Shown here one piece after another: positions 27,606 to 35,976 of a stretch of DNA of 64,000 nt. A program made the position numbers and the translations under genes. Numbering within the stretch: the first letter of the stretch is position 1; each line of letters begins with the position of its first letter. The notes under the pieces were generated by a model. The model was not told the DNA's origin, did not search any database, and saw only the letters and a program-made list of their open reading frames with translations. Origin of the DNA: Arthrobacter sp. SPG23. Lineage in GTDB: Bacteria; Actinomycetota; Actinomycetes; Actinomycetales; Micrococcaceae. Where the stretch lies: contig NZ_JYCN01000026.1 in assembly GCF_000876655.1 (NCBI RefSeq), forward strand, positions 1-64,000, written 5' to 3'.

Positions 27606-28421
27606 ATGATGGGCAAGTATTACTACCCCCAGGGCGGCCTGCCGCCGCAGACCCACCTCACCACGGAACGGGCCATCGTCACGGAGGCCTACACGGTCAT
27701 CCCCAAGGGCGTCATGACCGACATCGTGACCAGCACCCTGCCGGGCTTCTCCAACACCCGCTCCTGGATCCTGGCCCGTCCGATCTCCGGGTTTGCCACC
27801 ACGTTTTCGCAGCTGATCGTGGAGATCGGCCCGGGCGGCGGCGCTCCCAAGGCCGAGTTTGAGCCCGGCGTCGAAGGCGTTGTGTTCGTCACCAAGGGCA
27901 AGGTCAACCTGACCCTCGACGGCGAACTGCACCAGCTTGAGGAAGGCGGCTACGCCTACCTCGCCGCCGGTGCCGCCTGGGGTCTGGAGAACGTCTCGGA
28001 TGACATCGTCTCTTTCCAATGGATCCGCAAGGCCTACGAGCGGCTTGAGGGGTACGAGGCAAAGTCCTTTGTCACCAGTGATGCCGAGGTGGAACCCACC
28101 GCGATGCCGGATACCGACGGCGCCTGGAAGACCACCCGCTTCACGGATTCCAGCGACCTGGCCCACGACATGCAGGTGAACATTGTGACGTTCCAGCCGG
28201 GCGGGGTCATCCCGTTCCCGGAGACCCACGTCATGGAGCACGGCCTGTACGTCCTGGAGGGCAAGGCCATGTACCTGCTGAACAACGACTGGGTTGAGGT
28301 GGAGGCCGGGGACTTCATGTGGCTGCGCGCCTTCTGCCCGCAGGCCTGCTACGCCGGCGGCCCGGGCCAGTTCCGTTACCTGCTGTACAAGGACATGAAC
28401 CGCCAGATCCGGCTGACCTAG
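27606..28421 (+). CDS. (S)-ureidoglycine aminohydrolase (AllE/UGlyAH type)
   Basis: A 271-residue bicupin that converts (S)-ureidoglycine to (S)-ureidoglycolate and ammonia with manganese, the step after allantoate hydrolysis. The first cupin covers residues about 70-130 (GVEGVVFVTKGKVNLTLDG). The second covers about 185-265, with the metal-binding PETHVMEHGLYVLEGKAMYLL and an end YLLYKDMNRQIRL typical of AllE. Two adjacent ATGs (27606, 27609) are possible starts; AAGGA precedes them. As last gene of the operon it supplies the ureidoglycolate branch whose glyoxylate is consumed by the malate synthase two genes upstream. Confidence 0.92.
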   Translation: MMGKYYYPQGGLPPQTHLTTERAIVTEAYTVIPKGVMTDIVTSTLPGFSNTRSWILARPISGFATTFSQLIVEIGPGGGAPKAEFEPGVEGVVFVTKGKVNLTLDGELHQLEEGGYAYLAAGAAWGLENVSDDIVSFQWIRKAYERLEGYEAKSFVTSDAEVEPTAMPDTDGAWKTTRFTDSSDLAHDMQVNIVTFQPGGVIPFPETHVMEHGLYVLEGKAMYLLNNDWVEVEAGDFMWLRAFCPQACYAGGPGQFRYLLYKDMNRQIRLT

Positions 28422-28442
28422 TCCCGGCTAGTCCCCACCCGA

Positions 28443-28498
28443 CTGACTGGCAGTTAACGTCGCCAAAACGCGGTTTCGCAACGTTAACTGCCAGTCAG
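28443..28498. terminator. 18-bp perfect hairpin at the end of the glyoxylate/ureide operon
   Basis: CTGACTGGCAGTTAACGT (28443-28460) pairs perfectly with ACGTTAACTGCCAGTCAG (28481-28498); the 20-base loop contains an AAA/TTT pair. It starts 21 bases after the ureidoglycine aminohydrolase stop. No U-tract. It is of the same general build as the hairpin after aceE. Confidence 0.7.
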
Positions 28499-28576
28499 CT
28501 GGGCGTTAACGGGACTTTGACCGGGTTGCTAGGGCGGCACCGGTAGCTGTTGACGCGTCCGGACCGGCTGAGGAAC

Positions 28577-29740
28577 ATGAGTTCCGTGGCTTGGATTCGC
28601 ACCCTACAGTTCCGGGCCGCGGCCGCGGCAACCGCAGCCGTTTTGGCCGCCGCACTCGGCGGCTGCACTGCGGCCCCGGAGCCGCCTGAGCAGCCCTCGT
28701 CGATCGCACGGCTGGCGGAAGCACTGGAGGAGTTCGGCAACGCAATGCTCGACGACGGAGCCCCTGCCGTCGTGATGCAGGCCAAAGTGCGGGGTGAAGA
28801 ACGGGTGCGCGCCTTCGGTGTCACGAGCCTGGAGAACCGGGAGCCGGTGGAGACCACCGATCAGGTGCCCATTGCCAGCGTGACCGAATCCTTCGTGGCA
28901 GTCTCTGTGCTCAAGCTGGTCAGCGAAGGCAGGCTGGGCCTTGAGGATGAGGTTAGCAAGCATCTGCCGGAGTTCGAGGGCATCATGCACCCGCCAGGGC
29001 CTGTCACGGTCCGGCAGCTGCTGCAGCACCGATCAGGGATGCCGGACTACACGATGCCGCTCCTCCAGCAGGCCAGCCTGCGCGATGTGCTGGCCACGGG
29101 CCGGAGCCACCGCGAATTCCTCGCCCTGGCAGCGACCCAGCCGTGGAAGCGCAGGTTGGCACAGGGTTTTGAGCACTCCGCTTCGAACTACATCGTGCTG
29201 GGCATGATCGTGGAACGGCTGCGCGGACGCCCGATCGGCGAGGTGGTGCGCTCTGACATCATTGAGCCGCTGGGCCTGCGATCCACCTCGATGACCGGCT
29301 ACGGTCCGGCCCCGCCCTCGCTGGTCCATGGCTATGTCACGAGCTTCGGCGAGCGATTGGACGTCAGTTACGCCCCACTCCATGCGGGCGACCCTGCCGG
29401 CGGCCTGGTGTCCTCCGTCGGCGACCTGAACGTTTTCTTCGCGGCACTCCTCCAGGGCCGGCTGATCCCCCGGGCCCTGGTCACGGAAATGCAGGACCCG
29501 CCGTACGCGCAGTACGGCCTCGGCATCCAGCGCTGGAACGACACCTGCACCAACGACTTCTACTACGGCCAGGCCGGCCAGAACGCCGGGTACGGCGTCA
29601 TTTCAATGTCCAGCGCTGACGGAACCCGGCAGGCATCGTTCGCCCTGGCCAGTCCGCCAAAGCCCTTCAGCTCCACCGGCAACGGCATCGTGGACGACCT
29701 CACCGACGTCGTCGAGGAGGCCCTGAACGCCAGCTGTTAG
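28577..29740 (+). CDS. Beta-lactamase/serine-hydrolase fold lipoprotein, catalytic motifs lost
   Basis: A 387-residue exported lipoprotein. The signal peptide ends in the lipobox LGGC (Cys30). The rest has the class C beta-lactamase/D-Ala-D-Ala peptidase fold (VTVRQLLQHRSGMPDYT; SNYIVLGMIVERLRG; GDPAGGLVSSVGDLNVFFAALL). The usual SxxK is SVTE (Ser101, Glu104), the YxN motif is HSA (His200), and the C-terminal HxG-like motif reads YGQAG. The Lys, Tyr and His positions are therefore all replaced, and hydrolysis is doubtful. The start is the ATG at 28577; an in-frame TTG at 28550 is less likely. Confidence 0.82.
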   Translation: MSSVAWIRTLQFRAAAAATAAVLAAALGGCTAAPEPPEQPSSIARLAEALEEFGNAMLDDGAPAVVMQAKVRGEERVRAFGVTSLENREPVETTDQVPIASVTESFVAVSVLKLVSEGRLGLEDEVSKHLPEFEGIMHPPGPVTVRQLLQHRSGMPDYTMPLLQQASLRDVLATGRSHREFLALAATQPWKRRLAQGFEHSASNYIVLGMIVERLRGRPIGEVVRSDIIEPLGLRSTSMTGYGPAPPSLVHGYVTSFGERLDVSYAPLHAGDPAGGLVSSVGDLNVFFAALLQGRLIPRALVTEMQDPPYAQYGLGIQRWNDTCTNDFYYGQAGQNAGYGVISMSSADGTRQASFALASPPKPFSSTGNGIVDDLTDVVEEALNASC

Positions 29741-29813
29741 GTGCGCCGCTTGTCCGCGGAATGGAAGGTCTTGCGGCCCTTCTGGCGGAACCCCGGGCGA
29801 CGTAAAGTGAAGC

Positions 29814-30755
29814 ATGCCCACCACAGCCGGCGAGGTCCTGACAAACTATCTGGCACAGCAACTTGCCGGGCTGAGGGAGCAGGAACCCCTGGTGCGGCAG
29901 GACCTGCCCGACTCAGTTCATCAGATGCGGATGTCCGCCCGCCGCCTGCGGTCGTTACTGGCCACGGGCAAGAAGTTCTTCGACGACGGCGCGGCGGTCT
30001 CCGAAGTGCGGGACGAGCTGAAGTGGTTCTCCGGTGTGCTGGGTGCGGCCCGGGATCCCGAAGTGATCCACCAGCGGCTCCGGGACCTCCTGGCCCAGGA
30101 ACCGGACGCACTGGTCTTCGGGCCCGTAGCCCGGCAGATCGACGAGGAAATGGAGTCCGCCTCAGCCGCTGGCCGCAGAGCCGCACTTGAGGCCCTCGAC
30201 GGAGACCGCTATGCCCGTCTGGTCGAGCGCCTCCAGGACCTTGTCACGCTGGCACCCCTGACGGGCAAAGCCGCCCGCGAACCACGCAAAGCAATGCTGA
30301 AGCTCGTCGCCAAGGACACCGCCAAAGTGCTGCGCAGGGTGCACGAATTGCCGGACACCCCGGGCAGCCCGCCCCACGGCGGCCTGGCCCCCGCCGGCAA
30401 TGCCCACGACGCGGGCCTGCACGAGGTCCGGAAGGCGGCCAAGCGCCTCCGGTACGCCGCCGAAGCGGCCGAGCCTGTGGCGGGCAAGAAGGCCGCCAAG
30501 GCGGCCAAACGGGCCCATGAACTGCAGCAGGTCCTCGGCCTCCACCAGGACAGCGTGGTGGCAAGGACCCTCCTGGCTGACCTGGGCAGCCGGGCTCCGG
30601 GCAACGGTGTGGCCAGCGGCGGCGGGTACGGCATTGACGCGAGCAGTTTCACGTACGGCCGCCTCCACGCAAAGGAGGAGGCTCTTGCCGCGAGCGCCGA
30701 AGCTTCATTTTGGAAGGCTTGGAAGAAATTCTCCCGCAAACAGGCCGGCGGCTAG
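29814..30755 (+). CDS. CHAD domain protein
   Basis: A 313-residue all-helical protein of the CHAD family (conserved histidine alpha-helical domain). SVHQMRMSARRLRSLLATGKKFF (residues about 36-58) and LHEVRKAAKRLRYAAEAAEP (around residue 203) are the two basic His-containing helices that bind polyphosphate in studied members. No fused CYTH triphosphatase domain is present. It may localise to polyphosphate granules. It stands between the lipoprotein gene and a small gene, all rightward. Confidence 0.9.
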   Translation: MPTTAGEVLTNYLAQQLAGLREQEPLVRQDLPDSVHQMRMSARRLRSLLATGKKFFDDGAAVSEVRDELKWFSGVLGAARDPEVIHQRLRDLLAQEPDALVFGPVARQIDEEMESASAAGRRAALEALDGDRYARLVERLQDLVTLAPLTGKAAREPRKAMLKLVAKDTAKVLRRVHELPDTPGSPPHGGLAPAGNAHDAGLHEVRKAAKRLRYAAEAAEPVAGKKAAKAAKRAHELQQVLGLHQDSVVARTLLADLGSRAPGNGVASGGGYGIDASSFTYGRLHAKEEALAASAEASFWKAWKKFSRKQAGG

Positions 30756-30854
30756 GGCCCGGAAGCCGAAACTAAGCACACTGAGTACATCTATTGCGTG
30801 CAGGCGCCGGGGATCATAGCGTGGGGAATCCGAGCATCGAGGAAAGGCAACGAC

Positions 30855-31073
30855 ATGACGCTGTACCAACCAGAGCCGGTGGAGATTTCGACGCGGATGC
30901 GTCCCGGCGAGTGGACAGAATCCAGCCTTGAGGAATTGATCACGTCGTACCGGGCCAAGCTGATGGAAATGGGCGCGGGCCCCACCGATGTGGTCACCGA
31001 GGTTGAACGGGATGACGACGGGTCAGTCAGTGTCGCCGTCTCCTGGAACAAGGGCGCCATCGCGGACGCCTAG
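30855..31073 (+). CDS. Small hypothetical protein (72 aa)
   Basis: A 72-residue acidic protein, MTLYQPEPVEISTRMRPGEW onward, ending in VSVAVSWNKGAIADA. The start at 30855 has GAGGAAAGG about 8 bases upstream. The predicted order is an N-terminal strand, a central helix (SLEELITSYRAKLMEMG) and a C-terminal strand pair. I recognise no family. It is convergent with the HAD phosphatase gene 8 bases downstream. Confidence 0.6.
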   Translation: MTLYQPEPVEISTRMRPGEWTESSLEELITSYRAKLMEMGAGPTDVVTEVERDDDGSVSVAVSWNKGAIADA

Positions 31074-31081
31074 GGCCCCGT

Positions 31082-31783
31082 TCACTGGGAGCTTCCGGCG
31101 AGCCTGCCAATCGCGCTGTCCCGCAGGTTCGCCAGGAGCTCCCTCGGATTTTGGTAGATTTCCACGGCGCCGGCCTCCAGTAGTTCCGCAGCAGAGGTCC
31201 CCCCGCACGTGAGCCCGATAGTGGGAATGCCCAGCCTACCCGCCGCGTAGACATCCCAGACTGCGTCGCCCACGTAAACGACGTCCTCTGCCCGCAGGTC
31301 CACGGCGGCCAGGGCCGCAGCCAGGATGTCCGGCGCTGGTTTGCCCCGCTCGGCATCATTGGAACTGGTGGCGGCGTGGATAAAAGAGTCCGCCCGCAAT
31401 GTGGCGCGAAGTACGTCCAGGTCCCTCTGCCGGGCAGAGGAGGCCAGGGCGACGGCGAAGCCGCTTTCGTAGCACTGGGCCAGCAGGTCCCGCGCCCCGT
31501 CAAGCGGACGGAGCGCGGGCCAGAAGGTGGCAAAAACGGCACCATGGGAGGACATGATGGATGCGTCTTCGGATTTGTCGCGGCCTGCCGGCAGGAGTCG
31601 GTCCAGCAGCTCCGCTCCGCCCATGCCCACAGAGCGGTGGATGGACGCCATCGGTACATCGAGCCCGGCCTCCCGGAACGCCTGCCACCACGCGAGCGTG
31701 TGGAGGTAGCAGGAATCAACCAGGGTCCCGTCGACATCGAAGAGGACCCCGCGCTTGCGGCCGCCGGGACCGTTGGGTGACAT
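31082..31783 (-). CDS. HAD family hydrolase, phosphoglycolate phosphatase-like
   Basis: A 233-residue haloacid dehalogenase-type phosphatase. Motif I is FDVDGTLVDS (residues about 15-24), motif III is the Lys in GKPAPDILAAAL and motif IV is YVGDAVWD. A helical cap lies between motifs I and II. The substrate is likely a small phosphate ester; phosphoglycolate is only a family-level guess. It precedes the DUF1508 gene region on the same strand, 14 bases from that gene's stop. Confidence 0.87.
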   Translation of the reverse strand: MSPNGPGGRKRGVLFDVDGTLVDSCYLHTLAWWQAFREAGLDVPMASIHRSVGMGGAELLDRLLPAGRDKSEDASIMSSHGAVFATFWPALRPLDGARDLLAQCYESGFAVALASSARQRDLDVLRATLRADSFIHAATSSNDAERGKPAPDILAAALAAVDLRAEDVVYVGDAVWDVYAAGRLGIPTIGLTCGGTSAAELLEAGAVEIYQNPRELLANLRDSAIGRLAGSSQ

Positions 31784-31797
31784 AGCCGCCGTTCGCG

Positions 31798-32109
31798 TCA
31801 GTAGTGTGTCCGGGCACGTTTGGCGCCCGTAGCTCCGGTGGGCCTCCCCGACCCCAGAACGCCGATGTTCTTCGGCGCCTTGACGTGCTGCCGTACGGGC
31901 GGCTGCTTGAGTGGCTCCGAGTCCTGACTCACGCTAAGGTCCCGGATCAGCCCGGTGCCGGCGATCTCCCGGGCCTTGGCCACACCCGCCGCTGCGGCGC
32001 GTTTCGTGGGGAAGGTTACCGAGATGGCCATCAGGTTTCCGCTTCCGTCGATGAGCTTGACGCGGTAGCCGCCGTCCGGCGCATCAACCAGTTCGAAGTA
32101 TCCAGCCAT
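31798..32109 (-). CDS. DUF1508 (YegP-like) protein
   Basis: A 103-residue protein with one YegP-type domain: FELVDAPDGGYRVKLIDGSGN at residues 5-25 followed by a KRAAAAGVAKAREIAG helix. The C-terminal 40 residues are basic and disordered. The function of the family is unknown. The ATG at 32109 follows GGAG. A perfect AT-rich palindrome lies 38 bases upstream. Confidence 0.8.
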   Translation of the reverse strand: MAGYFELVDAPDGGYRVKLIDGSGNLMAISVTFPTKRAAAAGVAKAREIAGTGLIRDLSVSQDSEPLKQPPVRQHVKAPKNIGVLGSGRPTGATGAKRARTHY

Positions 32110-32146
32110 TGCAATTCCTCCGTTCCGACCCCGACTTGAGGTATTA

Positions 32147-32160
32147 GTAAGTATACTTAC
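32147..32160. promoter_or_regulatory. 14-bp perfect palindrome before the DUF1508 gene
   Basis: GTAAGTATACTTAC is perfectly palindromic and stands out as AT-rich. It lies 38 bases upstream of the DUF1508 start and 76 bases downstream of the FAH-family gene's stop, so it is best placed to act on the DUF1508/HAD pair. The binding protein is unknown. Confidence 0.45.
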
Positions 32161-32235
32161 CTCTGCTGGATTCGGAAGTCCCGCCGGATTCCGGGGACGC
32201 TGACCGCCGACGGCGCGGAAGCCGGCGGACCGGGG

Positions 32236-33108
32236 TTAGGCCGCCGTAGCCCGGCGAAGGACCTGGCGCTGGCGGCCCAGTCCCTCGACTTCCAGTTCCA
32301 GCACGTCGCCGTCCTGCAGGTACGGGAAGCGCCCCGACAGGGCCACGCCCTCCGGGGTGCCCGTCAGGATCACATCGCCGGGCTCCAGCACCATGAACTG
32401 GCTCAGGTGATGCACCACGGCCGGTACGTCAAAGATGAGGTCCGCCGTGGACGAGTCCTGGCGCAGGTCGCCGTTCACCCAGGTCCGCAGCCGCAGGGCT
32501 GTGGAATCCAGGTCAGCGGCCGGGACGAACCACGGGCCAAGGGGCGTGGAAGCGGGAAGCGACTTTCCTTTGACCCACTGGCCCGCGGCGCCGGGGAGCT
32601 GGTAGTCCCGCTCCGACAGATCGTTGGCCAGCACGTAACCGGCAACATAGTCCGCGGCGTCGTCCACCGACGGCAGGTAGGAGGCGCGCCGTCCGATCAC
32701 CACGGCCAGCTCCACTTCCCAGTCGTACTTGCGGGACAGCGGCGGGATGGGGGCGTCGTCGAAGGGCCCTGCCACCGTGTTGCTTGGCTTCAGGAACACC
32801 ACCGGGACCTCCGGTACCGCGGCACCGGACTCGGCGGCATGGCCGGCATAGTTCAGGCCGATCCCCACGACAGTGCCGGGGCGGGCCAGCGGGGCGCCGA
32901 AACGGAGGGTGCCGGCGTCGGGGATTTCGGCCAGGTTCCCGGCCTCAAAGGCATCGCGGGCCCGGGCGACGCCACCGGATTCAAGGAACGTACCGTCAAT
33001 GTCGGCGGCGATGCCGGCCAGTGAATACCATTTCCCGTCGGACTCGGGCCCGCCGGGCTGGACGGCCGGCTGCTCCCTGCCGGGATCTCCAAGACGCGCA
33101 AATTTCAC
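32236..33108 (-). CDS. Fumarylacetoacetate hydrolase family protein
   Basis: A 290-residue FAH-superfamily enzyme. VGIGLNYAGHAAESG (around residue 77), SRKYDWEVELAVVIG (metal-binding ExE, around residue 118) and the GDVILTGTPEGVAL end mark the fold. Members hydrolyse or decarboxylate acyl-pyruvates and related diketo acids in aromatic or sugar-acid breakdown. I chose the GTG at 33108, which gives the family's common N-terminus (VKFARLGDPG) and has GGAG 10 bases upstream; a start at 33153 would add 15 atypical residues. Confidence 0.88.
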   Translation of the reverse strand: MKFARLGDPGREQPAVQPGGPESDGKWYSLAGIAADIDGTFLESGGVARARDAFEAGNLAEIPDAGTLRFGAPLARPGTVVGIGLNYAGHAAESGAAVPEVPVVFLKPSNTVAGPFDDAPIPPLSRKYDWEVELAVVIGRRASYLPSVDDAADYVAGYVLANDLSERDYQLPGAAGQWVKGKSLPASTPLGPWFVPAADLDSTALRLRTWVNGDLRQDSSTADLIFDVPAVVHHLSQFMVLEPGDVILTGTPEGVALSGRFPYLQDGDVLELEVEGLGRQRQVLRRATAA

Positions 33109-33213
33109 CGGTCCACACTCCTTCGTGCCTGCTCCATTAGGTTCAGTGACCATGGAACCACGCAGCGCGCCGCGGTCCCCAGCTGAACCAAATGTGACCG
33201 GCAGGGGCCGGGA

Positions 33214-35007
33214 TCAGTGCCCGTGCACTGGGGTGTCGCTGCGCTGCACACTGTCCTCGTGCAGCTCCATGGCACTCATGACCAGCGCGAAGTGGCTGAA
33301 CGCCTGGGGCGTGTTCCCCAACTGGCGGCCCGCTTCCACGCCCCATTCCTCGCTAAGGAGGCCAACATCGTTGCGCAAGGCCAAAAGCCTTTCGAACAGC
33401 TCCTTGGCTTCGTGGCGCCTGCCCACGCCGATGAGTGCTTCCACCAGCCAGAAGGAGCAGGCCAGGAAGACGCCTTCGTCGCCGGGCAGTCCGTCGTCGG
33501 CATCCGCAGGACGGTACCGAAGCACAAAGCCATCGTGGGTAAGCTCCCGCTGCACGGCGTCAATGGTGCCCACAACCCTGGGGTCATCGGGCGGCAGGAA
33601 ACCCACGCGGGGTATCAGCAGCAGGCTCGCGTCCAGCTCAGGCCTGCCATAGGACTGGGTAAAGGTGTTGCGCCCCGCATCGAACCCGTTCGCCATGACG
33701 TCTGCGTGGATTGTGTCACGCAGGGCTTCCCAGCGGTCGGCCGGCCCCACCAGGCCGAAGTCCCGCACGCCCTTGACCATCCGGTCCGCCGCCACCCAGG
33801 CCATCACTTTTGAGTGGGTGAAGTGCCGCTGCGGGCCGCGCATCTCCCACAGCCCGTTGTCGGGCCGCTGCCAGGCGCCCTCGAGGTGTTCCATGAGGGC
33901 AACCTGGACATCCCAGGCTTCATCGCTGTGTTTCAACAGCGAGTGCCGGGTCAGTGCCAGGCAGTCCAGCACCTCGCCCCACACGTCCAGCTGGAGCTGG
34001 CCCGCGGCGCCGTTACCGATCCGGACGGGCGTGGATTTTTCGTAGCCTGCCAGCCAAGGCAGCTCCATCTCCGGCAGCCGCCGCTCCCCGTGGATGCCGT
34101 ACATGATCTGCAGGTCGGCCGGATCCCCGGCCACCGCCCGCAGCAGCCAGTCCCGCCAGGACGCGGCTTCCTCGGTGTAGCCGGCGGCAAGCAGCGCCTG
34201 CAGGGTCAGCGTGGCATCCCGCAGCCAGCAGTAGCGGTAATCCCAGTTACGCGGTCCGCCCAGCTGCTCCGGCAGCGAAGTGGTCACCGCCGCCACAATG
34301 CCTCCGGTCGGAGCATACGTCAACGCCTTCAAGGTGATCAGCGAGCGCTCGATGGCCTCACGATAGGGGCCGGTGATCTTGCATTTGGCAGACCATTCCC
34401 GCCAAAACAACTCCGTTGACTCCAGGACCGCCTCAGGTTCGACGGACCGGGGGCGGTGCAGGTGGCTCGGCGACCAGGTCAACACGAAAGGCACCCTCTC
34501 GCCCGCCCGCACGGTGAAGTCGCTGATGGTCTGCATGCGTTCGCCGCGCAGCGGGGCGTCCGTGACCAGGTAGGCGGCATCAGGACCGGCGATGGCGTGG
34601 ATGCCGTGTTCATCGTGCCGGACCCAGGGCACGATGTGTCCGTAATCGAACCTGAGCGCGAGTTCGCCGCGCATCCGGACGGATCCGCGGACGCCCACCA
34701 CTATCCGTACGATGTCCGCAACGCTGTCGCGCGGGGGCATGAAGTCGATGACCTTCACCTTGCCGGTGGACGTTTCCCATTCCGTTTCCAGGATGAGGGT
34801 CCCCTTGCGGTAGTGCCGCCGCGTGCACTCCCGTGCATCGGCCGGCGCCAACAGCCACCGCCCTGCTTTCGGGGTGTCCAGCAGCGCGTTGAAGCAGGCC
34901 GGCGAATCAAACCGCGGAAGGCACAGCCAGTCAATGGAACCCTCGGTGCTGATGAGAGCCGCCGTCTGCAGATCGCCCACCAGGGCGTAATCCTCTATGC
35001 GTGCCAT
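33214..35007 (-). CDS. Glycoside hydrolase family 15 protein (glucoamylase/trehalase type)
   Basis: A 597-residue GH15 protein. An N-terminal beta-rich domain (RIEDYALVGDLQTAALISTEGSIDWLCLPRFDSPACF) is followed from about residue 230 by the alpha/alpha barrel with RNWDYRYCWLRDATLTLQALLAAGY and AAGQLQLDVWGEVLDCL, where the catalytic acids sit. Mycobacterial homologues of this architecture act as trehalases; glucoamylase or dextran-glucosidase activity is possible. There is no signal peptide, so it is cytoplasmic. It is divergent from an aldo/keto reductase gene starting 47 bases away. Confidence 0.88.
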   Translation of the reverse strand: MARIEDYALVGDLQTAALISTEGSIDWLCLPRFDSPACFNALLDTPKAGRWLLAPADARECTRRHYRKGTLILETEWETSTGKVKVIDFMPPRDSVADIVRIVVGVRGSVRMRGELALRFDYGHIVPWVRHDEHGIHAIAGPDAAYLVTDAPLRGERMQTISDFTVRAGERVPFVLTWSPSHLHRPRSVEPEAVLESTELFWREWSAKCKITGPYREAIERSLITLKALTYAPTGGIVAAVTTSLPEQLGGPRNWDYRYCWLRDATLTLQALLAAGYTEEAASWRDWLLRAVAGDPADLQIMYGIHGERRLPEMELPWLAGYEKSTPVRIGNGAAGQLQLDVWGEVLDCLALTRHSLLKHSDEAWDVQVALMEHLEGAWQRPDNGLWEMRGPQRHFTHSKVMAWVAADRMVKGVRDFGLVGPADRWEALRDTIHADVMANGFDAGRNTFTQSYGRPELDASLLLIPRVGFLPPDDPRVVGTIDAVQRELTHDGFVLRYRPADADDGLPGDEGVFLACSFWLVEALIGVGRRHEAKELFERLLALRNDVGLLSEEWGVEAGRQLGNTPQAFSHFALVMSAMELHEDSVQRSDTPVHGH

Positions 35008-35054
35008 GGACCTTACAGTGCCACAAGCGGTCCGGGCCGACTACTATCCAAGGC

Positions 35055-35945
35055 ATGCTGCAACGGAACTTTGGAAACTCTTCCCTGAGCGTGTCCGCCC
35101 TCGGGTTCGGCGCCGGCCATATTGGCTATGACGACGTCAGCGAGCGCGAGGCCCACGGACTGCTGGACCGGGCACTGGATTTGGGCGTCACCTTCATCGA
35201 CACAGCACGCGGCTACGGCCTCTCCGAGGAACGGATCGGCTCCTGGCTATCCGACCTTGGTGGACAACGCGACACCGTGGTGTTGTCCACGAAAGTGGGA
35301 TACGACGTCGACGGCGCGGAGGACTGGAGCGCGGCCGCGGTGACCGGCGGCGTGGACGAGGCCCTCCGGAAGCTGGGAACCGAGGTAATCGACGTCGTCT
35401 TCCTGCACTCCTGTCCGCTTTCCGTCCTCCAGGACGGTGAGGCAGTGGAGGCGCTGTTGCGTTGCGTAGAGGCCGGAAAAGTCCGGGTTCCGGGCTATAG
35501 CGGGGAGAACGACGCCCTTGCCTGGGCCGCAACCGCCGGCGTGTTCGGCGCCCTGCAGTCCTCCGTGAACCTCGCAGACCAGCGATCCCGGAATGACGTC
35601 CTGCCCGCGGCCGGAGGGCAGGGACTGGGAGTGGTGGCCAAGCGGCCCCTGGCCAACGCCCCGTGGCGCCACGACGAACGCCCCGTGGGCGTGTACGGGG
35701 AGACCTACTGGGAACGGCTGCGCAGGATGGACGTCGAACCGGAAACCGATGATTGGCAGGGCACCGCGCTGCGGTTCTCAGCCTTCAGCCCGGGGGTGAG
35801 CACGGCGATCGTGGGTACGTCCAAGGTGCGCAACCTGGAGGCCGCGGCGGCCGCCGTCGGACGCGGCCCGCTGCCGGAGACCGAGCGCCGGCGCTGGGAA
35901 GACGCGTTTGCGCCGCACGCGCAGGACTGGGCCGGCGAAGTCTGA
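35055..35945 (+). CDS. Aldo/keto reductase
   Basis: A 296-residue aldo/keto reductase. FIDTARGYGLSEERIG carries the catalytic Asp and Tyr, VVLSTKVGYD the Lys and VFLHSCPLS the His. The C-terminal nucleotide-binding GVSTAIVGTSKVRNLEAAAAAV fits NADPH use. The start at 35055 (MLQRNFGNSSLSVSALGFGA) matches the family N-terminus; the frame is open further upstream without a good start. It is followed 31 bases later by the DUF72 gene. Substrate unknown. Confidence 0.9.
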   Translation: MLQRNFGNSSLSVSALGFGAGHIGYDDVSEREAHGLLDRALDLGVTFIDTARGYGLSEERIGSWLSDLGGQRDTVVLSTKVGYDVDGAEDWSAAAVTGGVDEALRKLGTEVIDVVFLHSCPLSVLQDGEAVEALLRCVEAGKVRVPGYSGENDALAWAATAGVFGALQSSVNLADQRSRNDVLPAAGGQGLGVVAKRPLANAPWRHDERPVGVYGETYWERLRRMDVEPETDDWQGTALRFSAFSPGVSTAIVGTSKVRNLEAAAAAVGRGPLPETERRRWEDAFAPHAQDWAGEV

Positions 35946-35976
35946 GCCCGGCGGCCGACTGACTTCGAAAGACGCC

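Noticed and set aside
28511..28522. GGGACTTTGACC before the lipoprotein gene as a DosR box
   Set aside because: Only the left half matches and the gene has no link to the dormancy-like set.
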